In this document: piece after piece, positions 8,814-18,360 of the stretch
Numbering within the stretch: position 1 is the stretch's first letter
Layout: every line of letters starts with the position of its first letter
Assembly: GCF_003056335.1 (NCBI RefSeq)
Contig: NZ_PYWA01000001.1
Span: 124,001 to 188,000 of the forward strand
DNA length: 64,000 nt
Source of the DNA: Paracoccus indicus
GTDB taxonomy: Bacteria; Pseudomonadota; Alphaproteobacteria; Rhodobacterales; Rhodobacteraceae
Direction: 5' to 3'
Notes under the pieces: generated by a model
The model's database searches: none
Told to the model about the DNA's origin: nothing
What the model saw: only the letters and a program-made list of their open reading frames with translations
Translations under genes and position numbers: made by a program

Positions 8814-9680
8814 ATGACCGAAGACTATACCCCACCCAAGGTCTGGACGCCGAACAAGGAAAACGGCGGCAAATTCGCCAGCATCAACCGCCCCACCGCC
8901 GGCAAGACGCACGACAAGGAACTGTCGGTCGGCAAGCATCCGCTGCAGCTTTACTCGCTGGCGACGCCGAACGGCCAGAAGGTCACCATCATGCTGGAGG
9001 AGCTGCTGGAGGCAGGCCATACCGGCGCGGAATACGATGCCTGGCTGATCGACATCGGCGAGGGCGACCAGTTTTCCAGCGGCTTCGTGGATGTGAACCC
9101 GAACTCGAAGATCCCGGCGCTGATGGACCATTCGGTGACGCCCGCGCAGCGCGTCTTCGAAAGCGGCTCGATCCTGCTGTATCTGGCCGAGAAATTCGGA
9201 GCCTTCCTGCCCAAGGACTCCGCCGCGCGGACCGAGACGCTGAACTGGCTGTTCTGGCAGATGGGCGCGGGCCCCTATCTGGGTGGCGGCTTCGGGCATT
9301 TCTATGCCTATGCGCCGGTCAAGATCGAATACGCCATCGACCGCTTCACGATGGAGGTCAAGCGCCAGCTGGACCTGCTGGACCAGCGTCTGGCCGACAA
9401 CCGCTTCATCGCGGGCGAGGAATACACCATCGCCGACATGGCGATCTTCCCCTGGTATGGCCGCCTGATCACCGGTGGCGCCTATGGCGATGCCGCGACC
9501 TTCCTTGATGCCGCCAGCTACAAGAACCTGCACCGCTGGCAGCAGGAGATCGCCGCCCGCCCCGCCGTCCAGCGCGGCCAGATGGTCAACGCGACCTCGG
9601 GCGATCCGTCCAAGCAGCTGCGCGAACGCCACGACGCCTCCGACTTCCAGACCCGCACGCAGGACAAGCTGGAAGCATGA
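8814..9680 (+). CDS. yghU: YghU-like glutathione S-transferase / disulfide reductase
   Basis: A 288-aa Nu-class GST. The N-terminal extension (YTPPKVWTPNKENGGKFASINRPTAG) is typical of YghU. The thioredoxin-like domain runs from about 45 (LYSLATPNGQKVTIMLEEL) and the helical C-domain contains YTIADMAIFPWYG. The family binds two glutathiones and reduces disulfides and organic peroxides. It stands alone and ends in a strong terminator. Confidence 0.88.
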   Translation: MTEDYTPPKVWTPNKENGGKFASINRPTAGKTHDKELSVGKHPLQLYSLATPNGQKVTIMLEELLEAGHTGAEYDAWLIDIGEGDQFSSGFVDVNPNSKIPALMDHSVTPAQRVFESGSILLYLAEKFGAFLPKDSAARTETLNWLFWQMGAGPYLGGGFGHFYAYAPVKIEYAIDRFTMEVKRQLDLLDQRLADNRFIAGEEYTIADMAIFPWYGRLITGGAYGDAATFLDAASYKNLHRWQQEIAARPAVQRGQMVNATSGDPSKQLRERHDASDFQTRTQDKLEA

Positions 9681-9710
9681 AAAAAGCCCGGGCGATTGCC
9701 CGGGCTTTCC
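9681..9710. terminator. Bidirectional terminator between yghU and ilvC
   Basis: AAAGCCCGGGC and GCCCGGGCTTT pair perfectly around a GATT loop. The hairpin is flanked by A-rich sequence on the left and TTTCC on the right, so it serves both convergent genes. Confidence 0.88.
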
Positions 9711-9729
9711 AATTCGGCAGGTCCGCGGA

Positions 9730-10806
<1,077 letters not shown>

Positions 10807-10858
10807 TCATTCAATCGCAACAAGATATTCGGGCTTTCCGAAAGGATCATGTCCGCGT

Positions 10859-11335
10859 ATGGATTTAACGATGAAATTGATGCCCGATGATACGGATCGC
10901 CGCATACTCCGCCACATGATGGCGGACCCTTCGGCATCGAACGCCCAGCTGGCCGAACGGGCAGGCGTCACCACCGCCAGCCTGTGGCGGCGCATCGAAC
11001 GCCTGCGCGAGGCCGGCGTGCTGAAGGGCGTGCAGGCCCGCATCGACTGGCGCGCCCTGGGGTGGGAGGTTCAGGTCAGCTTGCGCTTCACCCTGGACAA
11101 GACGAACCCACGCGCCTTCGATGAATTCTTGGCAGCCGTCCGCGCCGTCCCCGAGGTGATCGAGATCCAGAGCTTTCTGGGTAGCGTCGACTGGCGTCTG
11201 TCGGTGATCGCCCGGGACATGGCGCATTGGCAGCAGGTCTATCGGGACCGCATCCTGACCCTGCCCCATATCGCCGATATCGATGCGCTGATGCTGGTTT
11301 CCACCATCAAGGACAGCGAGGATCTGGCCCTGTGA
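10859..11335 (+). CDS. Lrp/AsnC family transcriptional regulator 1
   Basis: A 158-aa protein with an N-terminal winged HTH (DDTDRRILRHMMADPSASNAQLAERAGVTTASLWRRIERL) and a C-terminal RAM ligand-binding domain (about 70-150). These regulators usually sense amino acids and form octamers. It is divergent from ilvC with about 100 bases between, which makes ilvC a likely target. Its stop overlaps the start of a second Lrp-type gene by 4 bases. Confidence 0.88.
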   Translation: MDLTMKLMPDDTDRRILRHMMADPSASNAQLAERAGVTTASLWRRIERLREAGVLKGVQARIDWRALGWEVQVSLRFTLDKTNPRAFDEFLAAVRAVPEVIEIQSFLGSVDWRLSVIARDMAHWQQVYRDRILTLPHIADIDALMLVSTIKDSEDLAL

Positions 11336-11790
11336 CCGATCTGGACGACACCGACCGCGCCATCCTGCGCATCCTGGTGCATGACGCCACCCAAAGCGCC
11401 GCGCAGGTCGGTCGAGCCGTGGGCATCGGCCAGCCCGCGGCCTGGCGGCGCATCAAGCGGCTGACCGATCACGGCATCATCGCGGGTCGGCGGGTGATGC
11501 TGGACAACGCTGCTTTGGGCTTTGGCGTGACGGTCTTTCTGGGCATCCGGCTTGCCGCCAAGGGCCGCACCAGCCTTGAGGATTTCGAGCGCGCCGTCAC
11601 CGCCATCCCCGAGGTGCAGCTGGTCCAGCATGTCTTAGGGCAGTTCGACTATCGTCTGCGCATCACCGCCCGCGACATCACCGATTTCGAGCGCATCCTG
11701 CGCCGTCGGATCATGACCCTGCCCGGCGTGGGTCAGGTCGAGGCGAATGTCATGCTGTCAGAGGAAAGGCGCCCCGGCCCGTTGGGATAG
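11332..11790 (+). CDS. Lrp/AsnC family transcriptional regulator 2
   Basis: A 152-aa Lrp/AsnC protein starting at GTG inside the stop of the previous gene (GTGA overlap). HTH: DDTDRAILRILVHDATQSAAQVGRAVGIGQPAAWRRIKRL; RAM domain from about 68. The two proteins are paralogues with the same WRRI recognition-helix end. They may form a mixed oligomer; this is inference from coupling. Confidence 0.87.
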   Translation: MTDLDDTDRAILRILVHDATQSAAQVGRAVGIGQPAAWRRIKRLTDHGIIAGRRVMLDNAALGFGVTVFLGIRLAAKGRTSLEDFERAVTAIPEVQLVQHVLGQFDYRLRITARDITDFERILRRRIMTLPGVGQVEANVMLSEERRPGPLG

Positions 11791-11825
11791 CGCAGGCCCC
11801 GAAGCCGCATCGCGGGGGGCCTGCG
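11791..11825. terminator. Hairpin between the Lrp pair and ilvD
   Basis: CGCAGGCCCC (11791-11800) pairs with GGGGCCTGCG (11816-11825). It starts right after the stop codon of the second Lrp gene. There is no long T-run, so terminator strength is uncertain. Confidence 0.55.
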
Positions 11826-11831
11826 TTGATT

Positions 11832-11857
11832 GGGTATTTGGGCAACCGAGAAGATCA
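11832..11857 (-). repeat. Stop-codon-linked intergenic repeat, copy 1
   Basis: The core GGTATTTGGGCAACCGAGAA (plus strand) abuts and overlaps the ilvD stop codon. The same element abuts the stop codons of the HisC-like gene (32803-32829) and moaE (41093-41118). Read on the gene strand the motif follows the stop codon and precedes a GC-rich hairpin. Confidence 0.8.
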
Positions 11858-13693
11858 GTCCGGGATCACCCGGACCGCTCCTTTGGCCGCGCTGGTGGTC
11901 ATGGCCGCATAGGCCCGCAGCGCGGTCGAGACCTGACGCTTGCGCGGCTTTTCGGGCTTCCATCCGGCAGCTTCGCGCTTTTCGCGACGGGCGGCCAGGG
12001 TGGCGTCATCGACGACCAGCTCGATCAGGCGGTTCGGAATGTCGATGCGGATCAGGTCACCCTGCTCGGCCAGACCGATGGTGCCGCCTTCTGCCGCCTC
12101 GGGTGAGACGTGGCCGATCGACAGCCCCGAGGAGCCGCCCGAGAAGCGGCCATCCGTGACCAGCGCGCATTCCTTGCCCAGGCCCTTCGATTTCAGATAG
12201 CTGGTCGGATACAGCATTTCCTGCATCCCCGGCCCGCCGCGCGGACCTTCATAGCGGATCAGCACGACCTCTCCGGGCTTGACCTTGCCGGTCAGGATGG
12301 CACTGACGCTGTCATCCTGGCTTTCGAAGATATGGGCGGGGCCTTCGAATTTCAGGATCGATTCGTCCACGCCCGCGGTCTTCACGATGCAGCCGTCCTC
12401 GGCCAGGTTGCCGTAAAGCACGGCCAGCCCGCCGTCCTTCGAGAATGCGTGTTCCGCGCTGCGGATGACGCCCTTTTCGCGGTCCAGATCGACGTTCTCG
12501 AACCGCTGGCTTTGCGAGAATGCGACCTGCGTCGGCACGCCACCGGGTGCCGCGCGATAGAAGTCGTGCACGGCCTCGGATTGCGTACGCGACACGTCCC
12601 AACGGTCCAGCGCCTGCGCCAGCGTGCCTGAGTGAACGCTGTTAACTGTCGTATCCAGCAGGCCCGCCTTGTCCAACTGACCAAGGATGGCCATGATGCC
12701 GCCAGCGCGATGGACGTCCTCCATGTGGACGTCGTCCTTGGCAGGTGCGACCTTGCAGAGGACCGGCACCTTGCGCGACAGGCGGTCGATGTCGGACATG
12801 GTGAAGTCGATCCCGGCCTCATGCGCGGCGGCCAGAAGGTGCAGGACGGTGTTGGTGGAGCCGCCCATGGCGATATCCAGCGTCATCGCGTTCTCGAAGG
12901 CCGCAAAACTGGCCACGTTGCGCGGCAGCACCGATGCATCCTCGCCTTCGTAATACCGCTTGGCCAGATCGACGATCAGATGGCCCGCCTCGACGAACAG
13001 GCGCTTGCGGTCGGCATGGGTGGCCAGCGTGGACCCGTTTCCGGGCAGCGACAGGCCAAGCGCCTCGGTCAGGCAGTTCATCGAATTGGCGGTGAACATG
13101 CCCGAGCAGGACCCGCAGGTGGGGCATGCCGAACGCTCGATCGCCTCAACCTGTTCGTCGGAATAGGCGTCGTCGGCGGCGGCGACCATGGCATCGACCA
13201 GGTCCAGCGCCTTCAGCTTGCCGTCTTCCAGCACCAGCTTGCCAGCCTCCATAGGGCCGCCCGACACGAAGACGGTGGGGATGTTCAGGCGCAGCGACGC
13301 CATCAGCATGCCCGGCGTGATCTTGTCGCAATTGCTGATGCAGACCATCGCATCGGCGCAATGCGCGTTGACCATGTATTCGACCGAATCCGCGATCACC
13401 TCGCGCGAGGGCAGCGAATAGAGCATGCCGTCATGGCCCATCGCAATGCCGTCGTCGACGGCGATGGTGTTGAATTCCTTGGCGATGCCCCCGGCGGCCT
13501 CGACCTCGCGGGCGACCATCTGGCCCAGGTCCTTCAGATGGACGTGGCCGGGAACGAACTGGGTGAAGCTGTTGACGATGGCGATGATCGGCTTGCCGAA
13601 ATCGCTGTCCTTGACGCCGGTCGCACGCCACAGGCCACGCGCGCCTGCCATGTTGCGGCCATGGGTGGTTGTGCGGGAACGATAGGCGGGCAT
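11855..13693 (-). CDS. ilvD: Dihydroxy-acid dehydratase
   Basis: A 612-aa IlvD/Edd family Fe-S dehydratase, the step after IlvC. Cluster cysteines are visible in [11 protein letters not shown] (Cys 122) and in [17 protein letters not shown]. The C-terminal signature [16 protein letters not shown] is intact. GGAG precedes the start. The ilvC and ilvD genes flank the two Lrp regulators, which supports a shared control circuit. Confidence 0.96.
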   Translation of the reverse strand: MPAYRSRTTTHGRNMAGARGLWRATGVKDSDFGKPIIAIVNSFTQFVPGHVHLKDLGQMVAREVEAAGGIAKEFNTIAVDDGIAMGHDGMLYSLPSREVIADSVEYMVNAHCADAMVCISNCDKITPGMLMASLRLNIPTVFVSGGPMEAGKLVLEDGKLKALDLVDAMVAAADDAYSDEQVEAIERSACPTCGSCSGMFTANSMNCLTEALGLSLPGNGSTLATHADRKRLFVEAGHLIVDLAKRYYEGEDASVLPRNVASFAAFENAMTLDIAMGGSTNTVLHLLAAAHEAGIDFTMSDIDRLSRKVPVLCKVAPAKDDVHMEDVHRAGGIMAILGQLDKAGLLDTTVNSVHSGTLAQALDRWDVSRTQSEAVHDFYRAAPGGVPTQVAFSQSQRFENVDLDREKGVIRSAEHAFSKDGGLAVLYGNLAEDGCIVKTAGVDESILKFEGPAHIFESQDDSVSAILTGKVKPGEVVLIRYEGPRGGPGMQEMLYPTSYLKSKGLGKECALVTDGRFSGGSSGLSIGHVSPEAAEGGTIGLAEQGDLIRIDIPNRLIELVVDDATLAARREKREAAGWKPEKPRKRQVSTALRAYAAMTTSAAKGAVRVIPD

Positions 13694-13800
13694 GGCTGAT
13701 CTCCTTTGGCTGCCGTTGCGTTTAGCACCGTGCTTGGCGGAATGAAATTACCCAAAGCACGTCGTTTGCATGGTTTTCGGTCCCTTTGGGGTCGGAAGCG

Positions 13801-13855
13801 CCCTGCAGGGGGTCCGGGGGATGCAGTCCCCCGGGCGTCGCGGGACGCAATGGCG
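13801..13855. repeat. GC-rich intergenic hairpin repeat (family B, copy 1)
   Basis: A G/C-rich inverted-repeat block ends in GTCGCGGGACGCAA and abuts the 3' end of the next minus-strand gene. A second copy with the same GGGGTCCGGGGG and GTCGCGGGACGCAA words lies at 39061-39112 next to the gshA stop codon. Confidence 0.6.
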
Positions 13856-13858
13856 GTG

Positions 13859-14173
13859 TCAGGACGCGACCTTCATCAGGACGATCCCCGCCAGAATCAG
13901 CGTCGCCGCCAGGATGCGCAAGGGGGTGATCGGCTCGCCCATCAGCGCCATGCCGACGGCCAGGCTGCCGATGGCCCCGATGCCGGTCCAGACCGCATAG
14001 GCCGTTCCCAACGGCAGGCTGCGCATGGCCAGCGACAGCAGCCAGAAGGATGCGACCATCCCGACCAGCATGACCGCCGTGGGCGCAAGCCTGCTGAAGC
14101 CATGCGACTGCTTCATGGCGGTGGACCAGACGACCTCCAGAAGGCCTGCGAAGAAAAGCTGGATCCAGGGCAT
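13859..14173 (-). CDS. gdx: Guanidinium exporter, SMR family (Gdx/SugE)
   Basis: A 104-aa small multidrug resistance protein with four membrane helices. The essential Glu lies in GLLEVVW (residue 13). The Gdx-type signature YAVWTGIGAIG separates it from EmrE-type exporters. Known Gdx proteins export guanidinium in exchange for protons. The second of two adjacent ATGs (14173) fits the spacing from GGAG and matches the usual MxW start. The preceding leader looks like a guanidine-II riboswitch, which supports the substrate assignment. Confidence 0.92.
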   Translation of the reverse strand: MPWIQLFFAGLLEVVWSTAMKQSHGFSRLAPTAVMLVGMVASFWLLSLAMRSLPLGTAYAVWTGIGAIGSLAVGMALMGEPITPLRILAATLILAGIVLMKVAS

Positions 14174-14179
14174 CATCCG

Positions 14180-14240
14180 CTCCGGTTCGGACCGGGCCGT
14201 CCCGGAGGTTCAACATCGTGCCGGGGTCGTCCCCGGGCAC
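14180..14240 (-). promoter_or_regulatory. Guanidine-II (mini-ykkC) riboswitch
   Basis: On the minus strand two hairpins with ACGR loops follow each other. The first is GTGCC-C-GGGG-ACGA-CCCC-GGCAC (14240-14218), the second CCGGG-ACGG-CCCGG (14205-14192). Tandem stems with ACGR tetraloops define the guanidine-II class. Just downstream, CCGGT (14195-14191) can instead pair with ACCGG (14186-14182), which runs into the GGAG ribosome-binding site (14183-14180). The two folds exclude each other, so guanidine binding would free the site and turn translation of gdx on. Confidence 0.85.
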
Positions 14241-14273
14241 CCGACCTATGTGCGGCTCCGGCGCCGGTCAAGG

Positions 14274-15470
14274 TCAGCGCAGACCCAGTCCCGCCTTCAT
14301 CATCAGCCGACGGACCGGCGCGACGCCATAGAGCCCGCCCAATGCCGCCGCGCGCAAATCGCGCAGGGGGCGCATCTGTGCCTGGCTGGCCCGGTTCAGC
14401 GCATCGATGCCCAGCATCCGCGCATAGGCCTCGGGGCGGCGCGTGCGTTCGAATTTCGCCAGCGATTCCGCGCTGCCGGGATCGGCCTTCGACAGCTCCA
14501 GCAGCGCACCCAGATCGGCAAGGCTCATGTTCAGCCCCTGGGCGCCGATGGGGGGCAGGACGTGGGCGGCCTCGGCGATCAGGGCGGTGCGGGGACCGGT
14601 GAAGCGGTCGGCGATCTGGCTGATGATCGGCCATTCGGTCAGGCGGGTCGCCACGCGCAAGGGGCCCAGCACGCCTGCAGAGCGGGCATTCACCTCGGCC
14701 TCGAATTCCTCGGGCGGCAGGTCGGCGAGGCGGGCGGTCTCGCGGCCGTTCTCCATCCAGACGATCGCCGACGACGGTTTGCCGTCCCGATCCGGCAGCG
14801 GCACCAGCGTGAAAGGCCCACCGGAGCGATGCACCTCGGTCGAGATGTTGTGATGCGGCTGCTCATGCGTCACCGCGAAGGCCAGCGCCTTCTGACCATA
14901 GCGCAACGTACGGACCCCGATGCCAAGCGCCTGCCGCACCGGCGAATTGCGCCCGTCCGCCCCGATCAGCAGCCGCGCCTTGACCCGGCGGCCATCGGTC
15001 AGGGTCACGATGGCCCCTTCGTCGCGGGCCACCACGCCCGCCGTTCCGGTGCCGGGCTGGAAGCGCACCGTCTGCAACTGCTCCAAGCGGGCCGAGATCT
15101 CGCGCCGCAACAGCCAGTTGGGCAGGTTCCATCCAAAGGGCTGGTCGCCGATCTCGGAGGCGTCGAAATCGCGCGTCATGCGCGGCGTCGGCTCCGCCCC
15201 GCCCGCATCGACGATCCGCATGACCTGCAGGGCCGTCGCATGGGGTGCCAGCCGTTCCCACAGCCCGATCTGTTCCAGCATCTTGACTGAGGGCGTCAGG
15301 AAGGCCGTCGACCGCAGGTCGGCCCCTGCCGCCCCCTCATCGGTGACGGGCGGCGCCGGATCGACGCAGAGGACCGAGAACCCTTCGGCCCCGAAAGCCG
15401 CCGCCGTGATCAGACCGGCGATGCCCCCGCCCGAGATCAGGATGTCGATGTCTTCGATGTCGCCCGTCAT
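14274..15470 (-). CDS. UbiH/UbiF/Coq6-type FAD-dependent monooxygenase
   Basis: A 398-aa flavoprotein hydroxylase. GxGxxG dinucleotide motif in ISGGGIAGL (12-20), the DG motif LIGADGRNSPVR, and the second FAD motif, here degenerate as AEAAHVLPPIGAQGLNMSLADL (usually GDAAH). The family hydroxylates the ubiquinone ring; Alphaproteobacteria have UbiL and related enzymes with variable regiospecificity, so the position is not assigned. It lies upstream of gdx on the same strand. Confidence 0.8.
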   Translation of the reverse strand: MTGDIEDIDILISGGGIAGLITAAAFGAEGFSVLCVDPAPPVTDEGAAGADLRSTAFLTPSVKMLEQIGLWERLAPHATALQVMRIVDAGGAEPTPRMTRDFDASEIGDQPFGWNLPNWLLRREISARLEQLQTVRFQPGTGTAGVVARDEGAIVTLTDGRRVKARLLIGADGRNSPVRQALGIGVRTLRYGQKALAFAVTHEQPHHNISTEVHRSGGPFTLVPLPDRDGKPSSAIVWMENGRETARLADLPPEEFEAEVNARSAGVLGPLRVATRLTEWPIISQIADRFTGPRTALIAEAAHVLPPIGAQGLNMSLADLGALLELSKADPGSAESLAKFERTRRPEAYARMLGIDALNRASQAQMRPLRDLRAAALGGLYGVAPVRRLMMKAGLGLR

Positions 15471-15545
15471 GGCCTTGCCCCTTTGCTGGCATCCATCCTG
15501 TCCCCATTCCTGCGCAGGGGCCAGATGTCCGGCTGTCGCAGGTCG

Positions 15546-16223
15546 TCAGTCACGCGTCAGACCGCGCAGGAATACGGTCAGATCGTCGGTCCGATATTCC
15601 ACATGCGGCCCGTGATCGATCACGCCCTCCAGCGCGTCGGGACCATGCCGCCCCTGCCCCACCAGGACCGTCCGCATCCCCAACGCATGGGGGATCGCCA
15701 GGTTGCGGGGGTCATCCTCGAAGAAGGCCGCCTGTCGCGGGTCGATTCCAGCCGCATCCAGCACGCGGTCGAAGGCCGTGGCGGCGGGCTTGGGGTGAAA
15801 GCCCGTCTCCTCGATCCCGAAGACGGCTTCGAAGAGGGCCGGGTCGGCCAGCCCCCGCGCGGCCAGAACGCGCCGCGCATAGGCGGCATCGCCATTGGTG
15901 TGGATGATCCGCCGCCCCGGCAGTGCGGCGATGGCATCCGCCAGATCGGGGGCGGGGGCCAGCACAGAAAAATCGATGTCATGCACATCGGCCAGGTAAT
16001 GCCCCGCATCCACGTCATGTTCAGCCATCAGCCCCGCCAGCGTGGTGCCATGCAGCCGCCAGTATTCGGCCCGCAACCGGTCGGCATCGCCTTGGGGCAC
16101 GCCCAGCACGCGCATCATATAGGCCGTCATCCGCAGCTCGATCTGGGAAAACAGCTGCGCCTCGGGCGGGTAAAGCGTATTGTCCAGATCGAAGATCCAG
16201 ACGCGAACATGCGAAAAATCCAT
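15546..16223 (-). CDS. Pyrimidine 5'-nucleotidase-like HAD hydrolase
   Basis: A 225-aa HAD superfamily protein of the Sdt1/PPN1 type. Motif I is FDLDNTLYPP with nucleophile Asp 12 and Asp 14; motif II IHTNGD; motif IV EDDPRNL. The open frame continues far upstream, but homology starts at this ATG. Related proteins remove phosphate from pyrimidine nucleotides; the true substrate is not fixed. Divergent from a GntR regulator. Confidence 0.82.
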   Translation of the reverse strand: MDFSHVRVWIFDLDNTLYPPEAQLFSQIELRMTAYMMRVLGVPQGDADRLRAEYWRLHGTTLAGLMAEHDVDAGHYLADVHDIDFSVLAPAPDLADAIAALPGRRIIHTNGDAAYARRVLAARGLADPALFEAVFGIEETGFHPKPAATAFDRVLDAAGIDPRQAAFFEDDPRNLAIPHALGMRTVLVGQGRHGPDALEGVIDHGPHVEYRTDDLTVFLRGLTRD

Positions 16224-16288
16224 GTCCGTCCCATAGCTTGGCGCGCACGCGCTTGCAATTCGCCGCCGCAGGGCCAATCGTGTCGTCC

Positions 16289-16912
16289 ATGAAAGACGCC
16301 TATTCCCTGATCCTGACCGCGATCGAAAGCGGCACCTATCGCCCGGGCGACCGGCTGGTCGAATCCGAACTGGCGGAACGTTTCGGCGTGTCGCGCACCC
16401 CCGTGCGCGAGGCGCTGCAGCGGCTGGAAACCCAGGCCATGCTGGTCCGGGACGGGCGCAGCCTGATCGTGGCCTCGCTGGACCACAACCAACTGGCCGA
16501 ACTCTATGTCGTCCGCGCCGAGCTGGAGGCGCTGGCCGCCCGCCTGGCCGCCCGCCACGCCACGCCCGAGGAAACCCGCGTCTTGGCCCATATGGTCGAG
16601 GAGGATCACAAATCCGCCCGCGACCCCGAGGCATTGGCCCGCGCCAACAAGCGCTTCCACCGCCAGATTCATCTGGCATCCCACAACCGCTATCTGGTGC
16701 AGCAGCTTGATCTGGTCCACCGCACGATGGCGCTGATGGCCCGCACCTCGCTGGCCGCCGAAGGGCGCAGCGAAACCGCGCTGGCCGAACACGCCCGCAT
16801 CGTCGAGGCGATTGCCGCGGGCGATGCCGATGCCGCCGATCAGGCGCTGCGGCAGCATATCTCGATGGCATGGGAAACGCGGCTGAAGCTGGAAGCCCGC
16901 GAAGGTGCCTGA
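16289..16912 (+). CDS. GntR family regulator, FCD subfamily
   Basis: A 207-aa regulator with an N-terminal winged HTH (YRPGDRLVESELAERFGVSRTPVREALQRLE) and a C-terminal FCD domain (about 75-200) with the metal-binding His residues expected in NKRFHRQIH and EHARIVEAI. FCD regulators respond to organic acids. A GTG nine bases upstream (16280) is another possible start. The 3' end overlaps the glycosylase gene by 8 bases. Target unknown. Confidence 0.85.
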   Translation: MKDAYSLILTAIESGTYRPGDRLVESELAERFGVSRTPVREALQRLETQAMLVRDGRSLIVASLDHNQLAELYVVRAELEALAARLAARHATPEETRVLAHMVEEDHKSARDPEALARANKRFHRQIHLASHNRYLVQQLDLVHRTMALMARTSLAAEGRSETALAEHARIVEAIAAGDADAADQALRQHISMAWETRLKLEAREGA

Positions 16913-17537
16913 GGGGCGGATCATCGCCACCCAGGCCGACATCGACGAAGGCTGCGCATATCTGGCCAGCACCTGCCCCATCTGGGCAAAGACCCTGTCG
17001 GACCTCGGCCCCCTGCCTCTGCGGCGGCGCGACGACGGGTTCGAGGCCATCGCCAGCGCCATCGTCGGCCAGCAGATCTCGATCGCGGCGGCGGGCGCCA
17101 TCTGGGGGCGGATGCAGGATGCGGGACTGTTGACCGAAGCCGCCCTTCGCGATGCCAGCGACGACGACCTGCGCGCCGTCGGCCTGTCCCGCCCCAAGCA
17201 GCGATACCTGCGCGGCATCGCCAATGCCGGGATCGACTGGCACGCCCTTCGCGCCATGCCCGATGACGAGGCCATCGCCCGACTGGTCGCCCTGCCCGGC
17301 ATCGGCATCTGGACCGCCGAGATCTATCTGAAGTTCGCCCTTGGCCGCGCCGATGTCTTTGCCGCCGGCGATCTGGCCCTGCAAGAGGCCGCGCGCATCA
17401 TGTACGACCTGCCCGCCCGCCCCACGCCCGCCGTCCTGCGGCAGCTGGCCGAACCGTGGCGGCCATGGCGCGCGGTTGCGGCGCGGGGGCTCTGGGCCTA
17501 TTACCGCTTGGCAAAAGGACGCGAGGGAACATCATGA
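16905..17537 (+). CDS. DNA-3-methyladenine glycosylase (AlkA-like, HhH-GPD)
   Basis: A 210-aa HhH-GPD base-excision glycosylase. FEAIASAIVGQQIS opens the core, the helix-hairpin-helix is LPGIGIWTAEIYL, and the catalytic Asp is 156 in AAGDLALQ. It removes alkylated purines from DNA. GTG start inside the end of the GntR gene, so the two are translationally linked. Confidence 0.9.
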   Translation: MPEGRIIATQADIDEGCAYLASTCPIWAKTLSDLGPLPLRRRDDGFEAIASAIVGQQISIAAAGAIWGRMQDAGLLTEAALRDASDDDLRAVGLSRPKQRYLRGIANAGIDWHALRAMPDDEAIARLVALPGIGIWTAEIYLKFALGRADVFAAGDLALQEAARIMYDLPARPTPAVLRQLAEPWRPWRAVAARGLWAYYRLAKGREGTS

Positions 17538-18190
17538 CCGCACCGCTGACATCCGCCCGCAAGGGGCCCGCCAAGGCCCGCTCGGTCGTGATCTTCGTGC
17601 ATGGCTATGGCGCCGACGGGGCCGACCTCTTGGGCCTCGCCGATCCGCTGGCCCCGCATCTGCCCGACACCGCCTTCTATGCCCCGAACGCGCCGCAGCC
17701 CTGCACCGGCAATCCGATGGGCTTCCAGTGGTTCCCGATCCCTTGGCTGGACGGATCCTCCGAGGCGCAGGCCCAGGCCGGCATGGCCGAAGCCGCCATC
17801 GCCCTGAACGCCTTCATCGACAAGGTGCTGGCCGACGAAGGCCTGACCCCCGACCGGCTGGCGCTGGTGGGCTTTTCACAAGGGACGATGATGTCGCTGC
17901 ATGTCGCCCCCCGCCGCGACGCGGAAATCGCGGGCATCGTCGGCTTCTCGGGCCGCCTGCTGGCCCCCGAAACGCTGCAGGCCGAAACCCGCGTCAAGCC
18001 GCCGGTGCTGCTGATCCACGGCGATCAGGACCCGGTCGTCCCCTTCGCGGACATGGATCTGGCGGGCAGCGCCCTGCAGCAGGCGGGCTTCACCGTATAT
18101 GGCCATGTCATGAAGGGCACCGCGCACGGTATCTCTCAGGACGGGCTGTCGGCGGCGCTGTCCTTCCTGCACGAACGGCTGCCGCGCTAG
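17534..18190 (+). CDS. Phospholipase/carboxylesterase family alpha/beta hydrolase
   Basis: A 218-aa serine hydrolase of the Abhydrolase_2 group. The oxyanion motif VHGYGADG is near the N-terminus, the nucleophile Ser 115 is in GFSQGTMM, the acid is in HGDQDPVVP and the His in TAHGIS. Bacterial members hydrolyse short acyl esters; the natural substrate is unknown. Its ATG overlaps the glycosylase stop (ATGA), with AGGGA just upstream. Confidence 0.88.
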   Translation: MTAPLTSARKGPAKARSVVIFVHGYGADGADLLGLADPLAPHLPDTAFYAPNAPQPCTGNPMGFQWFPIPWLDGSSEAQAQAGMAEAAIALNAFIDKVLADEGLTPDRLALVGFSQGTMMSLHVAPRRDAEIAGIVGFSGRLLAPETLQAETRVKPPVLLIHGDQDPVVPFADMDLAGSALQQAGFTVYGHVMKGTAHGISQDGLSAALSFLHERLPR

Positions 18191-18360
18191 GCAGCCTTAC
18201 GCCTTTCGCCTGTCACGCTGCTGTCACCCCGGGCATCTAATCTGGCCCCAGGGCCGGATCGGACGCGCAGGCTTGCCAGATGCCCGTCGCGATATATAGT
18301 CGAGCCATGGATTTGACGGGCGCGCTGGTCACATCACCACCGCGCAGGTGGAAGGGCGAC

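Noticed and set aside
10859..11790. Siroheme decarboxylase AhbA/AhbB (NirD/G/H/L-like) as the identity of the Lrp pair
   Set aside because: Those pairs sit in haem d1 or alternative haem clusters. Here the neighbours are ilvC and ilvD, so amino-acid regulators fit better.
15546..17384. 612-codon minus frame covering the HAD gene and far upstream
   Set aside because: Only the last 225 codons show HAD homology. The upstream part is the antisense shadow of the GntR and glycosylase genes.
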